NCBI GenBank assembly: GCA_910589415.1
Contig: OU342639.1
Span: forward strand, 17,182,268-17,246,267
Reading direction: 5' to 3'
DNA: 64,000 bases
From: Malachius bipustulatus
Lineage: Eukaryota; Arthropoda; Insecta; Coleoptera; Melyridae
The first letter of the stretch is position 1, and every line of letters begins with the position of its first letter. A program made the position numbers and the translations under genes. The notes below the pieces were generated by a model. The model was not told where the DNA came from and ran no database searches. It saw only the letters and a program-made list of their open reading frames with translations. Below are positions 1 to 12,900 of this stretch, piece by piece.

Positions 1-348
1 CTTGGTAAACAGTCCTTTGCAACGAAACATCTGGGTACCTTTGCCATTCTAACAATCATTGCATTCTCTCTCATCCTCACTTGGTGGTGCTGCCGTAAAT
101 GCGGAATACTACGTCATCTTATTGGGTACTTCAAAAGTTCCGGTTCTGACGATGATGGAAACGATAAACGACCAGGTTGCTGTGCACAAATCTTTAATTA
201 CTGCAATGTACAGTCACCAGTTACTAGACGCCATTCAAGCAGAACCTCGATTCACGCCCTAGATGAAATATCGTTCCAACAAGAAGTAACCCCATTATCG
301 ACGAACGCGATGCCACGCAAGACATCACACTCATCGAGGAAATTCTAA
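1..348 (+). CDS. Env-like glycoprotein, C-terminal end of an endogenous LTR element (partial)
   Basis: Frame 1 is open from the window edge to a TAA at 346-348, about 115 codons; the start lies outside the window. The first part holds a hydrophobic stretch of about 20 residues (roughly codons 12-32) followed directly by Trp-Trp-Cys-Cys and a basic, Ser-rich tail of about 80 residues. That is the layout of the membrane anchor and cytoplasmic tail of an insect retroviral-type envelope protein. The context supports this: about 30 bp after the stop comes a purine-rich tract (373-378) and then a TGTTATG sequence that looks like the start of a 3' LTR. The family (errantivirus/Metaviridae or env-bearing BEL) cannot be decided from the tail, and a cellular membrane protein is not excluded. 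Confidence 0.45.
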   Translation, partial: LGKQSFATKHLGTFAILTIIAFSLILTWWCCRKCGILRHLIGYFKSSGSDDDGNDKRPGCCAQIFNYCNVQSPVTRRHSSRTSIHALDEISFQQEVTPLSTNAMPRKTSHSSRKF

Positions 349-378
349 TTCTCTATAATTTCCAACTTCGCCGGGAGG

Positions 379-985
379 TGTTATGTGTGAAAACATTAAC
401 GTGTATGTGCAAGAACAATAATTAGTTATTATCAAGTAGAATTATTATTAATTTAGCATATTAAGACTCATAGAATTATGTATTCAAATTTAGTTCATCA
501 TTAACATTCGTGAGAGTCCTCTTATAAACAAATTTGTTACTCCTTAACAAAGTTTGTTGTTGAACAAACACATTTCTTAAATATTTATCTGGTCGTTGCC
601 TGCCCGCACCCTGTTTGATGCAATATACTATAAACTTCCTTTGAAAGGGTCTAGCAGCCATCTACCAGATTAAAACAACTTTATTCTGTATTTAATTATT
701 TATGTTATTGATAATTTATTGTCATTTCTTACTAACCAGTTGCATGCATCAGGCACTTCGTGCCTACGTGACTACCCTACAAGGAGGGTTGGCTCCCATA
801 TGTATCCTGTATAATGTTTACATCAAGAAGTTATAAATTCTCTTACGCACTCGATGTACAGTCAGTAGTTGTTCGGCTTTACCATCTTATGCCTCTCTCG
901 ATGAAATTATAGTTTGTAATCGGAACTTAATAAATATTAGTTTTTTAAAAAGTGAATTTTATCTTGTGAAACCTAAAAGTATAAG
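379..985 (+). repeat. Probable 3' LTR following the env-like ORF (right end approximate)
   Basis: The stretch starts TGTTATGTGTGA right after a GGGAGG purine tract, as expected for a polypurine tract and LTR start. It holds a TATA-like box (about 831-837), an arthropod initiator-like TCAGT about 25 bp later (about 857) and an AATAAA at about 926. I could not fix the right end because the 5' copy lies outside the window. Confidence 0.4.
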
Positions 986-1037
986 CAGAAGTGGTGTGGG
1001 GTTGTAAATATTTCTAGTTCAGCTCGTCAAAATTTAA

Positions 1038-1062
1038 ATCATATACAGGGTGTCGCTAAAAG
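1038..1062. repeat. Isolated TACAGGGTG terminal-repeat fragment
   Basis: An ATATACAGGGTGTCGC sequence matches the terminal motif of the TA-flanked MITEs found elsewhere in this window. No matching inverted end was found nearby, so it is a fragment. Confidence 0.3.
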
Positions 1063-1453
1063 GTACTACAACGCTCCACCACAGATTCCCAAGTACAAAA
1101 TATTCCGATTCAACCTAAATTATCTATGTCCAGGATAAGTCGAAAACGAATTAACTTAGAAACATCAAAATTGCACCGCCTACTACTATTGTTAAGAGCA
1201 ATAAACTGGCCTAGTCTTACAAACAATGACATATAGGATGTTTTTGAGGTCACGACTCACTTTTTATTCCAGAACTTTTTTATCCGCACGCCACTGATTG
1301 ATTCTGTATTTTTTATCCAAAGCCTAAAAGTATTACTAAACTTTTTGCCCTTTTATAAAAGTTTAGTATCTTGCATCGGTTTCCCGTAATTATTTTTTTA
1401 TGATGGACCTACACTACTAAAAACGCATTTTTGTGAAAATATTTTTTTTTAGT

Positions 1454-1990
1454 TTAACACGTTCGCTGCCACCATAAGAAAGGCCAAGCACTACCCAAAG
1501 GGTCATGGGTCAAAAATTGACTATCTCGTCTAATATATATGTTTATTATAATTAGCAATGTATACATAGGTCACATATTAGACTATTTTTTTAGAAAAGA
1601 AGGTGAAGTCACTGGTGATGCTCACGGCACCTGTGTAAACTATCTGCTAGGTGCCATGAACATCACCGGTGGTCTCGCTGCAACTTCTTATTATTTAATG
1701 TTTTTCCGTAAAACAGGTCAAACAAAGGTAAATGTTACACTTATTACACAGCGTAGAGACTTTCTTAGTCGCCTTCTGAGCTTCATTTCTGCCTTTTTCT
1801 TCTTGAAGCTTGGTATAGCAGCTCAAACATCTATATTTCTCTTTTTTCTATTTTGCGGTGTTTTGTCTTGTGTTTGTATTATTAATTTGTGTTTCTCTCC
1901 CTCCTGTCTTTGATTGTCCATTTCAAAAATTTCCATGATTAATTTTTCTCTAAATTCAGTTAGAGACATTTTTTCAGTCATTCACCTCTC
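1454..1990 (-). mobile_element. piggyBac-like element, 3' part with transposase C-terminus
   Basis: The left end is TTAA (1454-1457) followed by CACGTTCGCTGCC, a typical insect piggyBac terminus. On the - strand, coding similarity runs from about 1979 to a stop at 1695-1697. It opens with an MSLTEFREKL-type segment and ends in the Cys-rich domain typical of piggyBac transposases, with two CxxC pairs (LCNKC and LCLTCF) about six residues before the stop. The two segments lie in different frames, so the gene is broken. No matching right terminus or catalytic domain was found, so the 5' part is lost or rearranged. Confidence 0.65.
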
Positions 1991-4691
1991 CAGCCTCGGA
2001 AAATGTTTATACAAACAGCTCCTTTGTCGGTCTTGCACTTGAGACCCTACATGGGTGTTTTTTGTTAAAAGGAACCGACGGAGTCTCGGTCCTTACAATC
2101 ACTTCTTAAGAAGCTGTCGAAGCAAGCAGTCAAGTACCTAATATACGTTTACTCTCATTTCATTACGGTGTTTTATTTAATTTAATTCCCATAACGAACT
2201 ATAATTAGTGCGTTCTGCCAATAAGTAGCAATTCAAAAACAGTTTTCTTATTGTTCATTGATAGTTTTCCAATATAAAAGTTCCCCTTTTTATAGTTTAT
2301 TAATTATTAGTCAAATTTACGGCATAGTACATTATAGCAGTGCACTGCATAGATAATAATCAACATATTATGATGTCTGAAAAATTGTTAATTATTGTAA
2401 AATATATCTAACCAAGACATGCTGTTTTTCCATCTAAGGCTGCAATAAAGAAAATTGAATCATTTTACTTTAGCGCCATACTCCACGTTGCTACGAATGC
2501 TACGATTAATAATGTTTCTGACTTGTTGCCAATTATTAACAACATGTTATCTAAATAAACAAAATTACTATTAAAATCATTTATTGAAAGTCCCTTATTT
2601 GGATTCCGTTATTGGATAACACCGCTACAATTTATAATAATTCATAAACGCGCAATTGACTGCAGGCTACCGCGCTCTGTCGTTGCTCCTCGAGGCATCG
2701 CTGCTCGCGGCTGCCAATGCTGCACCTGCAATAATGCCCCGCTCGGCGTGGTTTCTGGCGACCCACCGTCATCATTCGCTAAAAACAGCCAACGGCGGGG
2801 AACCCCAATCTAACAAACATTAAATGAACCTCAATGTATATGGCTTCTCTGATAATCAATTTAATTAAATATGGAGTGCGTGCCTATACTATTACATTTT
2901 GTAAAATACGACAAAAACCTTGAAAACTAATTATTTAGAATAAGAAATGAAGACTTGAAAAACATCATAAACCTACCAATTTTATGATTAAAATTATATC
3001 TTATTACTAAAAATTAGAATAGAAATGATTGAGACAATCCTAGGAATCTAGCTTTACATAATAAAGTATAAAGTATCTTATTGTTATTATATAGATGATC
3101 GAATCCTAGATTCGTAATCTAGATTCTAGATTCGTAAAATATGCGTGCTTCTACCCTAGTAGGTATATTATTATGTGAGCGATTATGGAGATATATTATT
3201 CACGAGATGATATAGTGCCACGAGCTTTAGCGAGTAGCATTGTCATCATCAAGTGAAAAATGGCCATAATCGCGAATGTAATACTATAATTTTTTTACTC
3301 TGCTTTTATGTATAAAAAACAACACATTTATTTTACTGCTTGGAACAACTTCCAGTATCGAGTAACGAGTAACGACTACGCACGCGTCGATTCTGAGTAA
3401 TTTCAATTATCGCTGGTGTTATCGCGGTCCTTTTCATAATTAGCTTTGCTAGTTGTAGTGTAACATGGTTACCTTGTACGTCCTGGTCAAGGCACCAAAT
3501 CTGTAGTGTAACCTACCTAAAAACCTGCATCCTAGTCGACGGTAAAGAATCTGTGATATGTAACCTATTCTAAACACTTAAAATGGAGGTTCTGCGTCAT
3601 GCGCAGTAAATTCAGTAATGTGCCCCCCAGACTGAATGGTTTTGAAAAAGAAGAACCTCTTTGACGTTTGGAATGTGAACTTGCCTGTCATGAATGACTG
3701 TTTGCATTCCCGCCCTTTAAGGTTATCCCACCCTGGTTGTAAATAAAATGGCCAACATTACTTACTGTTTGTGATCGTGGTTTTTACCTGTGTTTGTGGT
3801 TTTACCTTGGCTCGTGATCTGTCTAGTTTTTCGTCTGGTGGTGGACCTTACGTTGTTGTATAGTAACCTTATTTTGGTTCGTTCGTAGCAAAAGCTACGA
3901 AAATACTTTGAGCCAGTCTTTTGTTGAGAGATAGGAGATTTAATTTAAAAAACAGAGTTTCCCTCTTAAAAATGAATTGATTTATTGACTTTTGAAATGA
4001 TTTGAATGTTGAATCTGCTTACCCACACGAGTGACCCTGCAAAAAGGGTTTCCGCCTACGAAAGTTTATAGTCAGAGTAAAAAAAAGAAACCCAGTGAAA
4101 TAACCAACCTCTAACTTGCAAAGTGCAAAACATACAATGAAAAACATACAATGAAACGGCGACATTTTAGAATCAAGCATTTGCTTGGGCGTTGAGGGGT
4201 GAGAACTAAATCTCTTGTATTATGGTAACCTATCATTTTAACGTTAGTCTTTGCGAACCGTTTAGTACTTGTAAAGAAAAGACATAACAAAACACACATA
4301 AATTAGACCTTTTTGATGGGAGAAACCTAATCGGTTTATCTCCACACCCCGGACTAATACACCAAATAAATAAAATCGATTCCAAAGGACATCCAACGTC
4401 AAAATGAGACATAACCTATACAACAGATTGAAGCGTCGTTGTCTAACGCTGCGACAGCGTTGAGTCAAACATACCAAAATCATATCGTCGTTTCATTTAG
4501 GATTTTACATAAAAATACACCCTAACAAAAACATAAAATACAAAGGACACAAACACATATAAAGTCGTCACCGTTTTGGTGTAAAATTGACATTGATAAA
4601 CAAATCTGTTATATTCAGGAAGACCACATTTTATCTTTCTATTTCAAGGACTCATACCTCCTGAAAAGGAAACAAGACACACAAAAATGCA

Positions 4692-4790
4692 TAAAAATAA
4701 ATAAATAGATCAGGCGAGTAAATCAATGGCAGCAAATAAATAAATAGATCGGGCAAGTAAATCAGTAGCAACAAATAAATAAATAGTTTA
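4692..4790. repeat. Short tandem repeat, unit about 40-48 bp
   Basis: Two and a half imperfect copies of a unit containing AAATAAATAAATAGATC, then GGCRAGTAAATCA, lie head to tail. Confidence 0.6.
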
Positions 4791-5981
4791 GAGTCCAGGA
4801 AATATGAAATACAAAATAAGGTCAAACATATTATATAGCAGTGGCGTTATCGAACCATAAAAAGACGGTCCTCGATAACAATTTAGAAACAAATCAAATT
4901 AATCAATGCATATGTGTCGCTCGCATTCCAAAACAATAAAGTTTCAATTTAAATAAAATGATTAATGATCAAAAACTCACAATGGCAATTAATTTAGCAC
5001 AAAACAAATTAAAATCAAAAAAGGCACATGTTCATTAAATTGACGATAATGACAAAGAAAGTTAAAATTCACCAGTAAAATGCAATCAAAGACATAATAA
5101 AATTATACAGTGTGATCGTTTAAATAGTTTCATGAATATAAATGTAAATAAAATTGTTGAGAGCAGAAAATACCTAGTTTAAAATACAAAGAAAATGTGA
5201 CCATCGTAAAATAAATTGTTTGTAGAGAAATGTGCTTGATCATAATAATAATAATAATAATAATAAATAATCAAAGGGGCATGTGCTGGTTCATTATTAC
5301 AATAAATAAATTTAAATAATTCAAATAACCATAGAGATTGGATGAAACGTGGTGTTAAAATTAGTCATGTTTTCTGTAAAACGTGGTGTTAAAATGGGGC
5401 CCTCCTTGATTATAACTACCTACACCAATTGTATGATTTTCAGAGAGATAAAATTAAATGTCGGGCAGCACGTGTTAATTTCCCAATTAAAATACATAGC
5501 AATTGTTTTCTTATCATTGTCTTTTAAATAAATGATGTTTCAAACAATAAATAAACAGTAAAAGGTAAAAGCTAGTCTCTTGTAATATTGCAATAACAAT
5601 AAATAAATAAAAAAATAACTCACGTGCGTAGGTATAAATAAACAAATAACAAAATGCGGGCAGAGCTCAGAGAATATAACCAAACAAAAATGAAAATGAT
5701 GGAAAGCAGCTGTTCTGATGCTCACTGTCTCGATGTCAGAAATAAAGTGAAGTCTGACCACTGAGTGTAGACTAATGACAAAATGCAGTACCACATTTTT
5801 GGATACATCGAGTGACTGACAAAAATTGACGTTTCTGATTTGAAAGCTTGAAAAGTGACAAATGATATTTGAATTCATAGAACATAACTGAATAGGATTG
5901 ACTCCCAAGTTTACAATTTTTAACATGCGCAGTTGTTATATGGTTTGGGTCCTTTCATAGTTTGCTGTTGATCAAATTTAC

Positions 5982-6095
5982 AGCTTTTGATTGGTCCACG
6001 ACTCCACGAGCGGGTATTATGAATTGTTATAATATATACAAGCTGTGATTGGACAAGAGTCGGGTATTATATGAATAATTATAATTCAATATATC
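5982..6095. repeat. Imperfect direct duplication, about 50 bp
   Basis: Two adjacent segments both run from AGCTTTTGATTGG or AGCTGTGATTGG through GAGTCGGGTATTAT to an AT-rich end. They look like a local tandem duplication. Confidence 0.5.
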
Positions 6096-6907
6096 CACGA
6101 ATAATAACCTTAATAATCCATCCAAAAAGCTCTAATAATCGGAATATTATTGAATAAAGAGTAGAAAAAGAATTTTATTTTATTCACACATCACTGCGAG
6201 AAAGTATCGAACTCTAACCTAGGGAGCTGGAAAGGACTCGTGCATTACTCTACGGCACCAAAAACGTGTAAGGGGCAGGAACTACATCGCGCGTCACGTT
6301 TCTCAAGTGTTTATTCTCTCATGCGATTCTCTGTCATTCTCTCTCACTCTCTTAGCCAAAAGCTATCATGCGATAGAAAAAGATGGGTATACTGCACACT
6401 GAACTAGTGGGTGTTGCCTAAAAATAACTCGTGATACGTTATTTATTTAATCATTGCGAGTCCTTTCCAGAGAGGTTAGAGTTCAATGCGAGAAAGAGCA
6501 AGTTAACAGTACTACTGCGCAATCTCAGATTTGTGGTCAGCAGTGGGAGCTCGTGTAACTACGGCCTACGGCACAATAGACTGTTACCGAAAGTTCAATG
6601 TCATATGTCAAGGAAAATTTCTGTATTTTATCAAAAAAATTTGTGGCTTGACATTTGGCATACTTCAAAACTGAATGTTTATACATGTAAATTGATAATA
6701 CATACTGATAATATTTTATAATAATATAAAATAAATAATATGACTTATTGTATCCATGATATTTATATTGATAAAAATGTTTGTTTGGTGTGTTATATAA
6801 TTTTTGTTCATAATTTAATGAATACTCTCAGTTTAACTGTTTTATGAAAATTATCTAAAATTTAAAATTTGAAAGACCTACTTACTTATGTCTTTATAAA
6901 AGTAAAA

Positions 6908-9900
6908 ATGTTAAAATTCGGTTCAAAAAATGACAGCAATATAGTATATAAGTGCACTGTAAGACTCCTTGAAGATACTGAAATTTTAGAATGTGAATAC
7001 AGGGTAAATACATACATATATTACGAATAATTGCACCCTTTTAAAACATATATTTATCTGGTATTTTACAGCCCCAGCACAAAGGAAAATATTTACTAGA
7101 GTACGTCTGCCAGCAACTCAATTTACTCGAACAAGACTATTTCGGACTGAGATATGTTGATACACAAGATCAGAGAGTAAGTGATCGAACTACAACCAAA
7201 AATTCTGTTACGATAAAACATTATATTTCAGCATTGGCTTGACTTGACCAAGTCAGTTCATAAGCAAGTGAAAGATCTAGATCCTGCCTTGTTTAGCTTC
7301 CGTGTAAAATTCTACCCGCCTGATCCATTTCGTCTTAAAGAGGAAATCACACGATACCAAATCTTCCTTCAATTGAAACGTGACTTGTTGCACGGTCGGT
7401 TATATTGCAATTCAAATGAAGCTGCAATGCTTGCTGCTTTAGTTCTTCAAGGTAAGTAGGTATTGTGGGTGAAAAAATCGTAGTAAATGTGTTGAATAAT
7501 GCTGTGTAAATTTATACATGCCGCACGCTTTTATCTCATTCGGTCTATGTTTCGTGTCCAATGATAGTCCAAATTTGGCATAAGCTTCCTCACATAAAAC
7601 AAATTTCGCCTCATTATTTCTACACCTTTCAAGTTCATGGTTCCCTCCACACTTGGGATACTTGACATTATGATTACATTTTTTACTACTGTGAAAATAT
7701 CTACAACACCTATGACATCTAGACATATTAAACTCGACAAATACTCTGTATCTCTGCCAACCATAATAGACAAAACCCCTGGTCATTATCTCTGCATAGG
7801 TGTTTCTACCCACCTCAAGAATGACGCTAGTTAACACATTCACTGCCAGAGCATATTGGTGACGGTTGACAATGTACCGCCTTTTTTTTTCTTGTAACCT
7901 GCTAATGTAATGTTTGTTTTAGCTAGTAGACACTAAACTAAGTTGAAATATAGCGTTTTTTGCAAAAAAAAGTAGGAACGCCCCAGGGGCGGTGCCGGCA
8001 CATGACAAGTAATTTGCATATTATACGGCCTGATATTTCTGTTCAAAAATTTTTTAAATATTGCACGGTGTATGCTATATACGGACTGAGGCGTTCGCGA
8101 CGTCTCACATCTGTATTATAGCACTCGCATAGGCGTTCTGTGCCATGTGCCGGTCAACGCCACTCGGGCGGTCAACATCATATTTTTGTTTGTTTTAATG
8201 TTTTAAAATATTTTTTGCCAAAAATGTATTTTAAAACTAAAGATTTTAAAACTAAAAACAGGCTAAACATTGATTGTATAATATAAACAACAAAAATACA
8301 TAATGGGCAATTTTTTTCAATACAAGTCCTCTTCAATATGCCCCGACACCTGTAACAAGAAACCAAACTCAACATGTGGAAGTTTAGACTTTACTAAAAC
8401 CTCCTCTTAATAGAACGAACCGATCCAAACTGTCCTCATGAAATTATCCAACGTTCTATTGAAGGTATACATGAACGCCTCTCGGGCGGTCGCGGAGTTT
8501 TTAGAGAAGTCGGGTGACCGCCTCTGGGGCGGTCCCGGCAGTGAATGTGTTAATTAGTTATTGTCCCATTTTTAGGCCTATAAATATGGTTTACTCTTAA
8601 AGTACCCTCTTCAAGATTGTTTTTATGTACAAGATAATTTTCCATTTCAGTGTTGTCAATTTTTTCAGTAATTTCAATTCAAACAACTTCAATAAGTGGT
8701 TTTTTAATTTTTTAACTTCAGTTTTAGTTTTAGGTATCTGTGCTAACTGTTGAGCAACATAATTTACATTGTCTTTATTCTCAGACTTAATCACTACCTT
8801 ATCATCACTTATCCTTTTCAAAATATTAATTTTAGCTTTAGTACTAGTCAGCATGTTTTTTTAATAATGACTATCGCCTGCCTATTAAAAACCATGACCA
8901 AATTATTGATAAATTTCGACAGGTAAAGTCATTCAGAGAAAGTTCAGATAAATAGGTCATGACCACCCTGATAAACGTATTCCTGTTTATTTATGAATCA
9001 ATTTTGAATCTGAAAAACAGCTGAATATAATGCTTATTTTGAATATATGAAAATATATAGAGTGCTATTATTTTTTTAAGGGGGAGAGGGGGGCTGTAAC
9101 TTAGGGGATGTTGAAGTGGGGGTTGTTTTCATTCTGTCATGTTTTAGAGCTTTAAAAATTATAATAATATGCCTTTTATTCGGCTCGATTATCTCAACCT
9201 GTATATTATGAGATATGGTCTGGTCAATGTATGCCAGGTTCTTTGTGTTTTTAATTACAGCTGCAGGGCCAAGGAGGTAACAAAGATGTTACAAATTATA
9301 TTGAATAGTTAATTAAAATTACCAAAAAATCAGGATACTTGCTTGAAACATTTATGAACATACACAAGTGAATACAACTTTGTTTCAGGGACGAACAGTC
9401 TTTCAAAATGTGAAATACAAATTCCAGGTCCATATTAAAAAAAATCTCAATTCTTCTAAGTGGCTTATTAGTAATTAAATGTCATATAGGAATGAGCAAT
9501 ACATCATCATCTTACAAATAATAAATAGTATAAAACTTTGTAATGAACACTTTTTTCCTATAACAACTAATTACAGAAACACATGAGAAAAACGTTTACA
9601 ACACTTTTCATATTTTCCTTAATATCTCAGAAACCACTCAACATGTGACAGCGTTGTAAATAAGTTTTAAATCAGGTCCAGAAATGAAATTTTTTCCAAA
9701 CTAACCGACCTTGTGGTTCAAGCCATTTTGGAGATATAGAGGGCGATAAAAACTATGAATTAGAAGCCGGTTCACATAAAAATCTTGTTAGCTGTCTGAA
9801 CTTCCGTTTTTACAATATTTTTTAAACAAAATTAATAATATAGGTCAGAATGTAATGATTTAGGTGATAATAATATTATCAGCTAAGAGGCTCCGTGTCT

Positions 9901-12900
9901 GTTTAATCTTTTTGTTAAACTACTTTTATTGCTGTTTTTTTTTGGAATAATAAACACTGTCTCTGAGCCAAAAAAGGTGTAAAAAATAGCTAGGTTTTTT
10001 GATTTCCAGGTGAATTTGGGGATTATGAACCTGAAATACATTTAGGGCATTATATATCTGAATTGAAAATACTATTAAAACAAACCGATGCAATCGAAGA
10101 AAAAGCAATGGATATTCATCAAAAGCAATTAAAGGGACAAAGTCCTTCTCAGGTAGAAAATCAATTTCTTAAAATTGCTTGCCAATTAGATACTTATGGT
10201 GTTGATCCTCATCCAGTCAAAGTAAGTATAATTATTTTCATTTTCTATATAATTATTTAATGTGAATTATTTCAGGACCATAAAGGCACGCAATTATATT
10301 TAGGAATTAATTATAGCGGAATATTAACATTCCAAGGTAGCAAAAAGACCCACCATTTCCGATGGTCTGATATTCAGAAGATCAATTATGAAGGAAAAAT
10401 GTTTATTATTCATCTAAATTATAACGAAGTAAGCCTTCCCATCGTTTTAGTTTAAAATTTCCAAGTTCAGTTTCTTGATTTTTAGAAAAAGCACACGATA
10501 GGTTTCAAGTGTCCTACTGGAGCTGCTTGCAGACACATTTGGCGATGTGCTATTGAAGAAATGCTTTTCTTTACGTAAGTGTTTCAATAACTAATTTTTT
10601 ATTGTAAAAGGATTTGGCTGATTTTGTCTTAGTTTTGACAGATATTTGTTGAAGAATAGCTTGCTACACGGGGTGTTTTAAAACATGCGTTGTAAGATAC
10701 AAGGGTGATTCCTTGGCATGTTCTAACTTGGGTGACCAAAACATTTTTTTTTTATTTGACGATATCTCATGGAACTGTTTGAGATACAGAACTCAGCTTC
10801 TGTACACTTCTTATCATTAATATTATTCACTTTTTGAGCGCTACCTAAATTTATTTTCATATGTCAGTAGCGGAGATTTTTGACACTGGGAAAATTGGTC
10901 TTTTGAAACCACATTTTAAGTCCATGGCTCTCTACATAAAAACGTTGCTTCTGGGCAAAAGCTCTTACATAAAAGTAGCAACATGTTTTGTTGTGGATAA
11001 AAACATTATTTATTTATTATTTATTTTTTTAAATAATTTGTTTCACTGTCATACAAAAAAAATTAACTTACACTCAAAAAGTAGCCAATACTAAATGACA
11101 AGATGTGTACAAAAGCTGAGTTCTGTATTTCAAATGGTTCCTGCGATATCGTCAAAAAACTTATTTTTTCACACCCTTTTTTATCACAAAACAGTGCTTT
11201 TGCAGACACACGTTAATAGGGACTTTTTTTCTTACAATGAGCCAGGGAATCACATCTTTTATTCTCCGACACATGTTTTGTTAAAAAAAACCCTGGATAG
11301 AAAAGGGTGTACAAAAATAAACCAGAATGGGAGCAATAGGAATTATATCTACAAGCTCTGTGCCTGTTTCATACAAATAGTGCAGTAATTACTTCTTTTT
11401 ACTCACATCTAGTTTGCAGCAGTATCTCATTACATAAAACTTATTATGCAGATTATCAACGAGTTCAGATGCACCGTCAGTAGTAACAGGGGGCGGTTTC
11501 TTTTCCTGGGGTACCAAATTCAAATATAGTGGCAGGACTGAGAAGGAGATTTTGGAAGATGCAGATTCACCATCACGAGAGGAACCTAGCATTCAGAGAA
11601 CTTCAAGTATGAGACGAAAAGCGTCCAGTGTACCTGCAACTCCTTCTACTCCTTTACAACCTCACCTAGGTGACATTCAAACCTATGGTTTTGATCCCAA
11701 CTTAATTACCGATTTATTTCAGGTTATAGCAGTTTACCGAGATCAAGTCATTCGGATATTGGAGGATCAAGGATAGAAACCAGTAGTAGTTCCGGATTAT
11801 TATCAGGATTAGATAATCAGGTTTACAGTGATGTAGCTGCTTTGGAAACTGTATGTGAGGATCAAGAAGCAGTTTCTACAGGAATGGCTAAGCTGAGAAC
11901 TACAGGTTTGATTAATTTATTTCAGTTGCTTTAGTTTCATCTATAAATTACCAAGTTTTTTATTAAATCGCTTTTTTGTCTGCCTGTCTTCTGTCTGTTT
12001 GTCTGTCTGTGATACAGAGTCGGTTAAATTAGAGAAAAGTTTCACAATTTTATGCTTATTAAGAATCTGAAACAAAATTTTCGACAGCTTCAGTCATTGC
12101 TGAAATATCCTGAAAAAACTACTAACATTAAAAAAAAAAAAAAATTATTCTTTTTTATAAAATTTACAATAAAATTTCAAAAAATTCCTTTTACGAATGT
12201 TGGTAATTTTTGCTTATGATTTTTTATAATACGACATAAAAAAACAAATGCCACTCTGTTGCATTGGCTGTTGCTATTGTTATGACATCTCAGTGTGACT
12301 GTTTCTTGGATACTGACTGAAAGGCAATACCAGGCTCTCAAATGTGAGTAAGCGATTAAATAAAGTAAATAATTCAGGTAACTAGCTTTCCAAAATATCG
12401 TTGCACCCATAGAAGGAAAATACGTAACAGTATTAAAAAAAAGCAACAAAATATTAAAAATCAATTTTTCAAGATTTTATGAATTAGTATTTGAATAATT
12501 AATCATGTAGGTACATATTTATAAAATATATTTGATGAATTTTATTGGGACTTAGGTTCTAATTTAAATTTGCCACTAAAGATTCTTTACAGAACAAATT
12601 AGAAAAACTTTCGTACAGCATGCGAGGAGAAGACTGAAGACATGGACGGTACCATTTCGTTCTTATTATGGACTCATCAGCATATCATATCAGTCAGCTC
12701 TAAACCACACATGCTATACGGAATTTGGAAGTTCTATGTATTCTAACTGGTGTTTTCGTTTTGTACTATATAAAAGACACGCACGTTTCTCTGGTTGCCT
12801 ACTCACTCATTTGAAATTAGAGGCCACTACAAAACGAAAACACCAGTTAGAAAACATAGAACTTCCAAATTTCGTATAGCATGTGTGGTTTAGAGCTGAC

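Larger units (their letters stand above)
2000..6900. other. AT-rich intergenic stretch, no gene recognised
   Basis: No conserved coding region was found. The stretch contains a GC-rich island at about 2660-2815 and a short inverted repeat of ATGTGAGCGATTATGG type at about 3165-3290. There is a run of ATAAATAAA-rich sequence at 4080-5930 with an (AAT)n microsatellite near 5241-5270. Arms of roughly 40 bp at 6192-6240 and 6452-6492 form an inverted repeat. The sequence just upstream of 6908 presumably holds the 5' regulatory region of the FERM gene, but I cannot place a promoter. Confidence 0.5.

Noticed and set aside
1539..1913. A + strand ORF of 124 codons with a membrane-like look after an apparent splice acceptor
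   Set aside because: Its right part is antisense to a recognisable piggyBac transposase C-terminus and its left part lies between that gene and the piggyBac terminus. It is best explained as a shadow ORF.
2660..2815. GC-rich island as a first coding exon or promoter
   Set aside because: No frame gives a recognisable protein and no clear splice donor or core promoter was found. It is left as unassigned GC-rich sequence.
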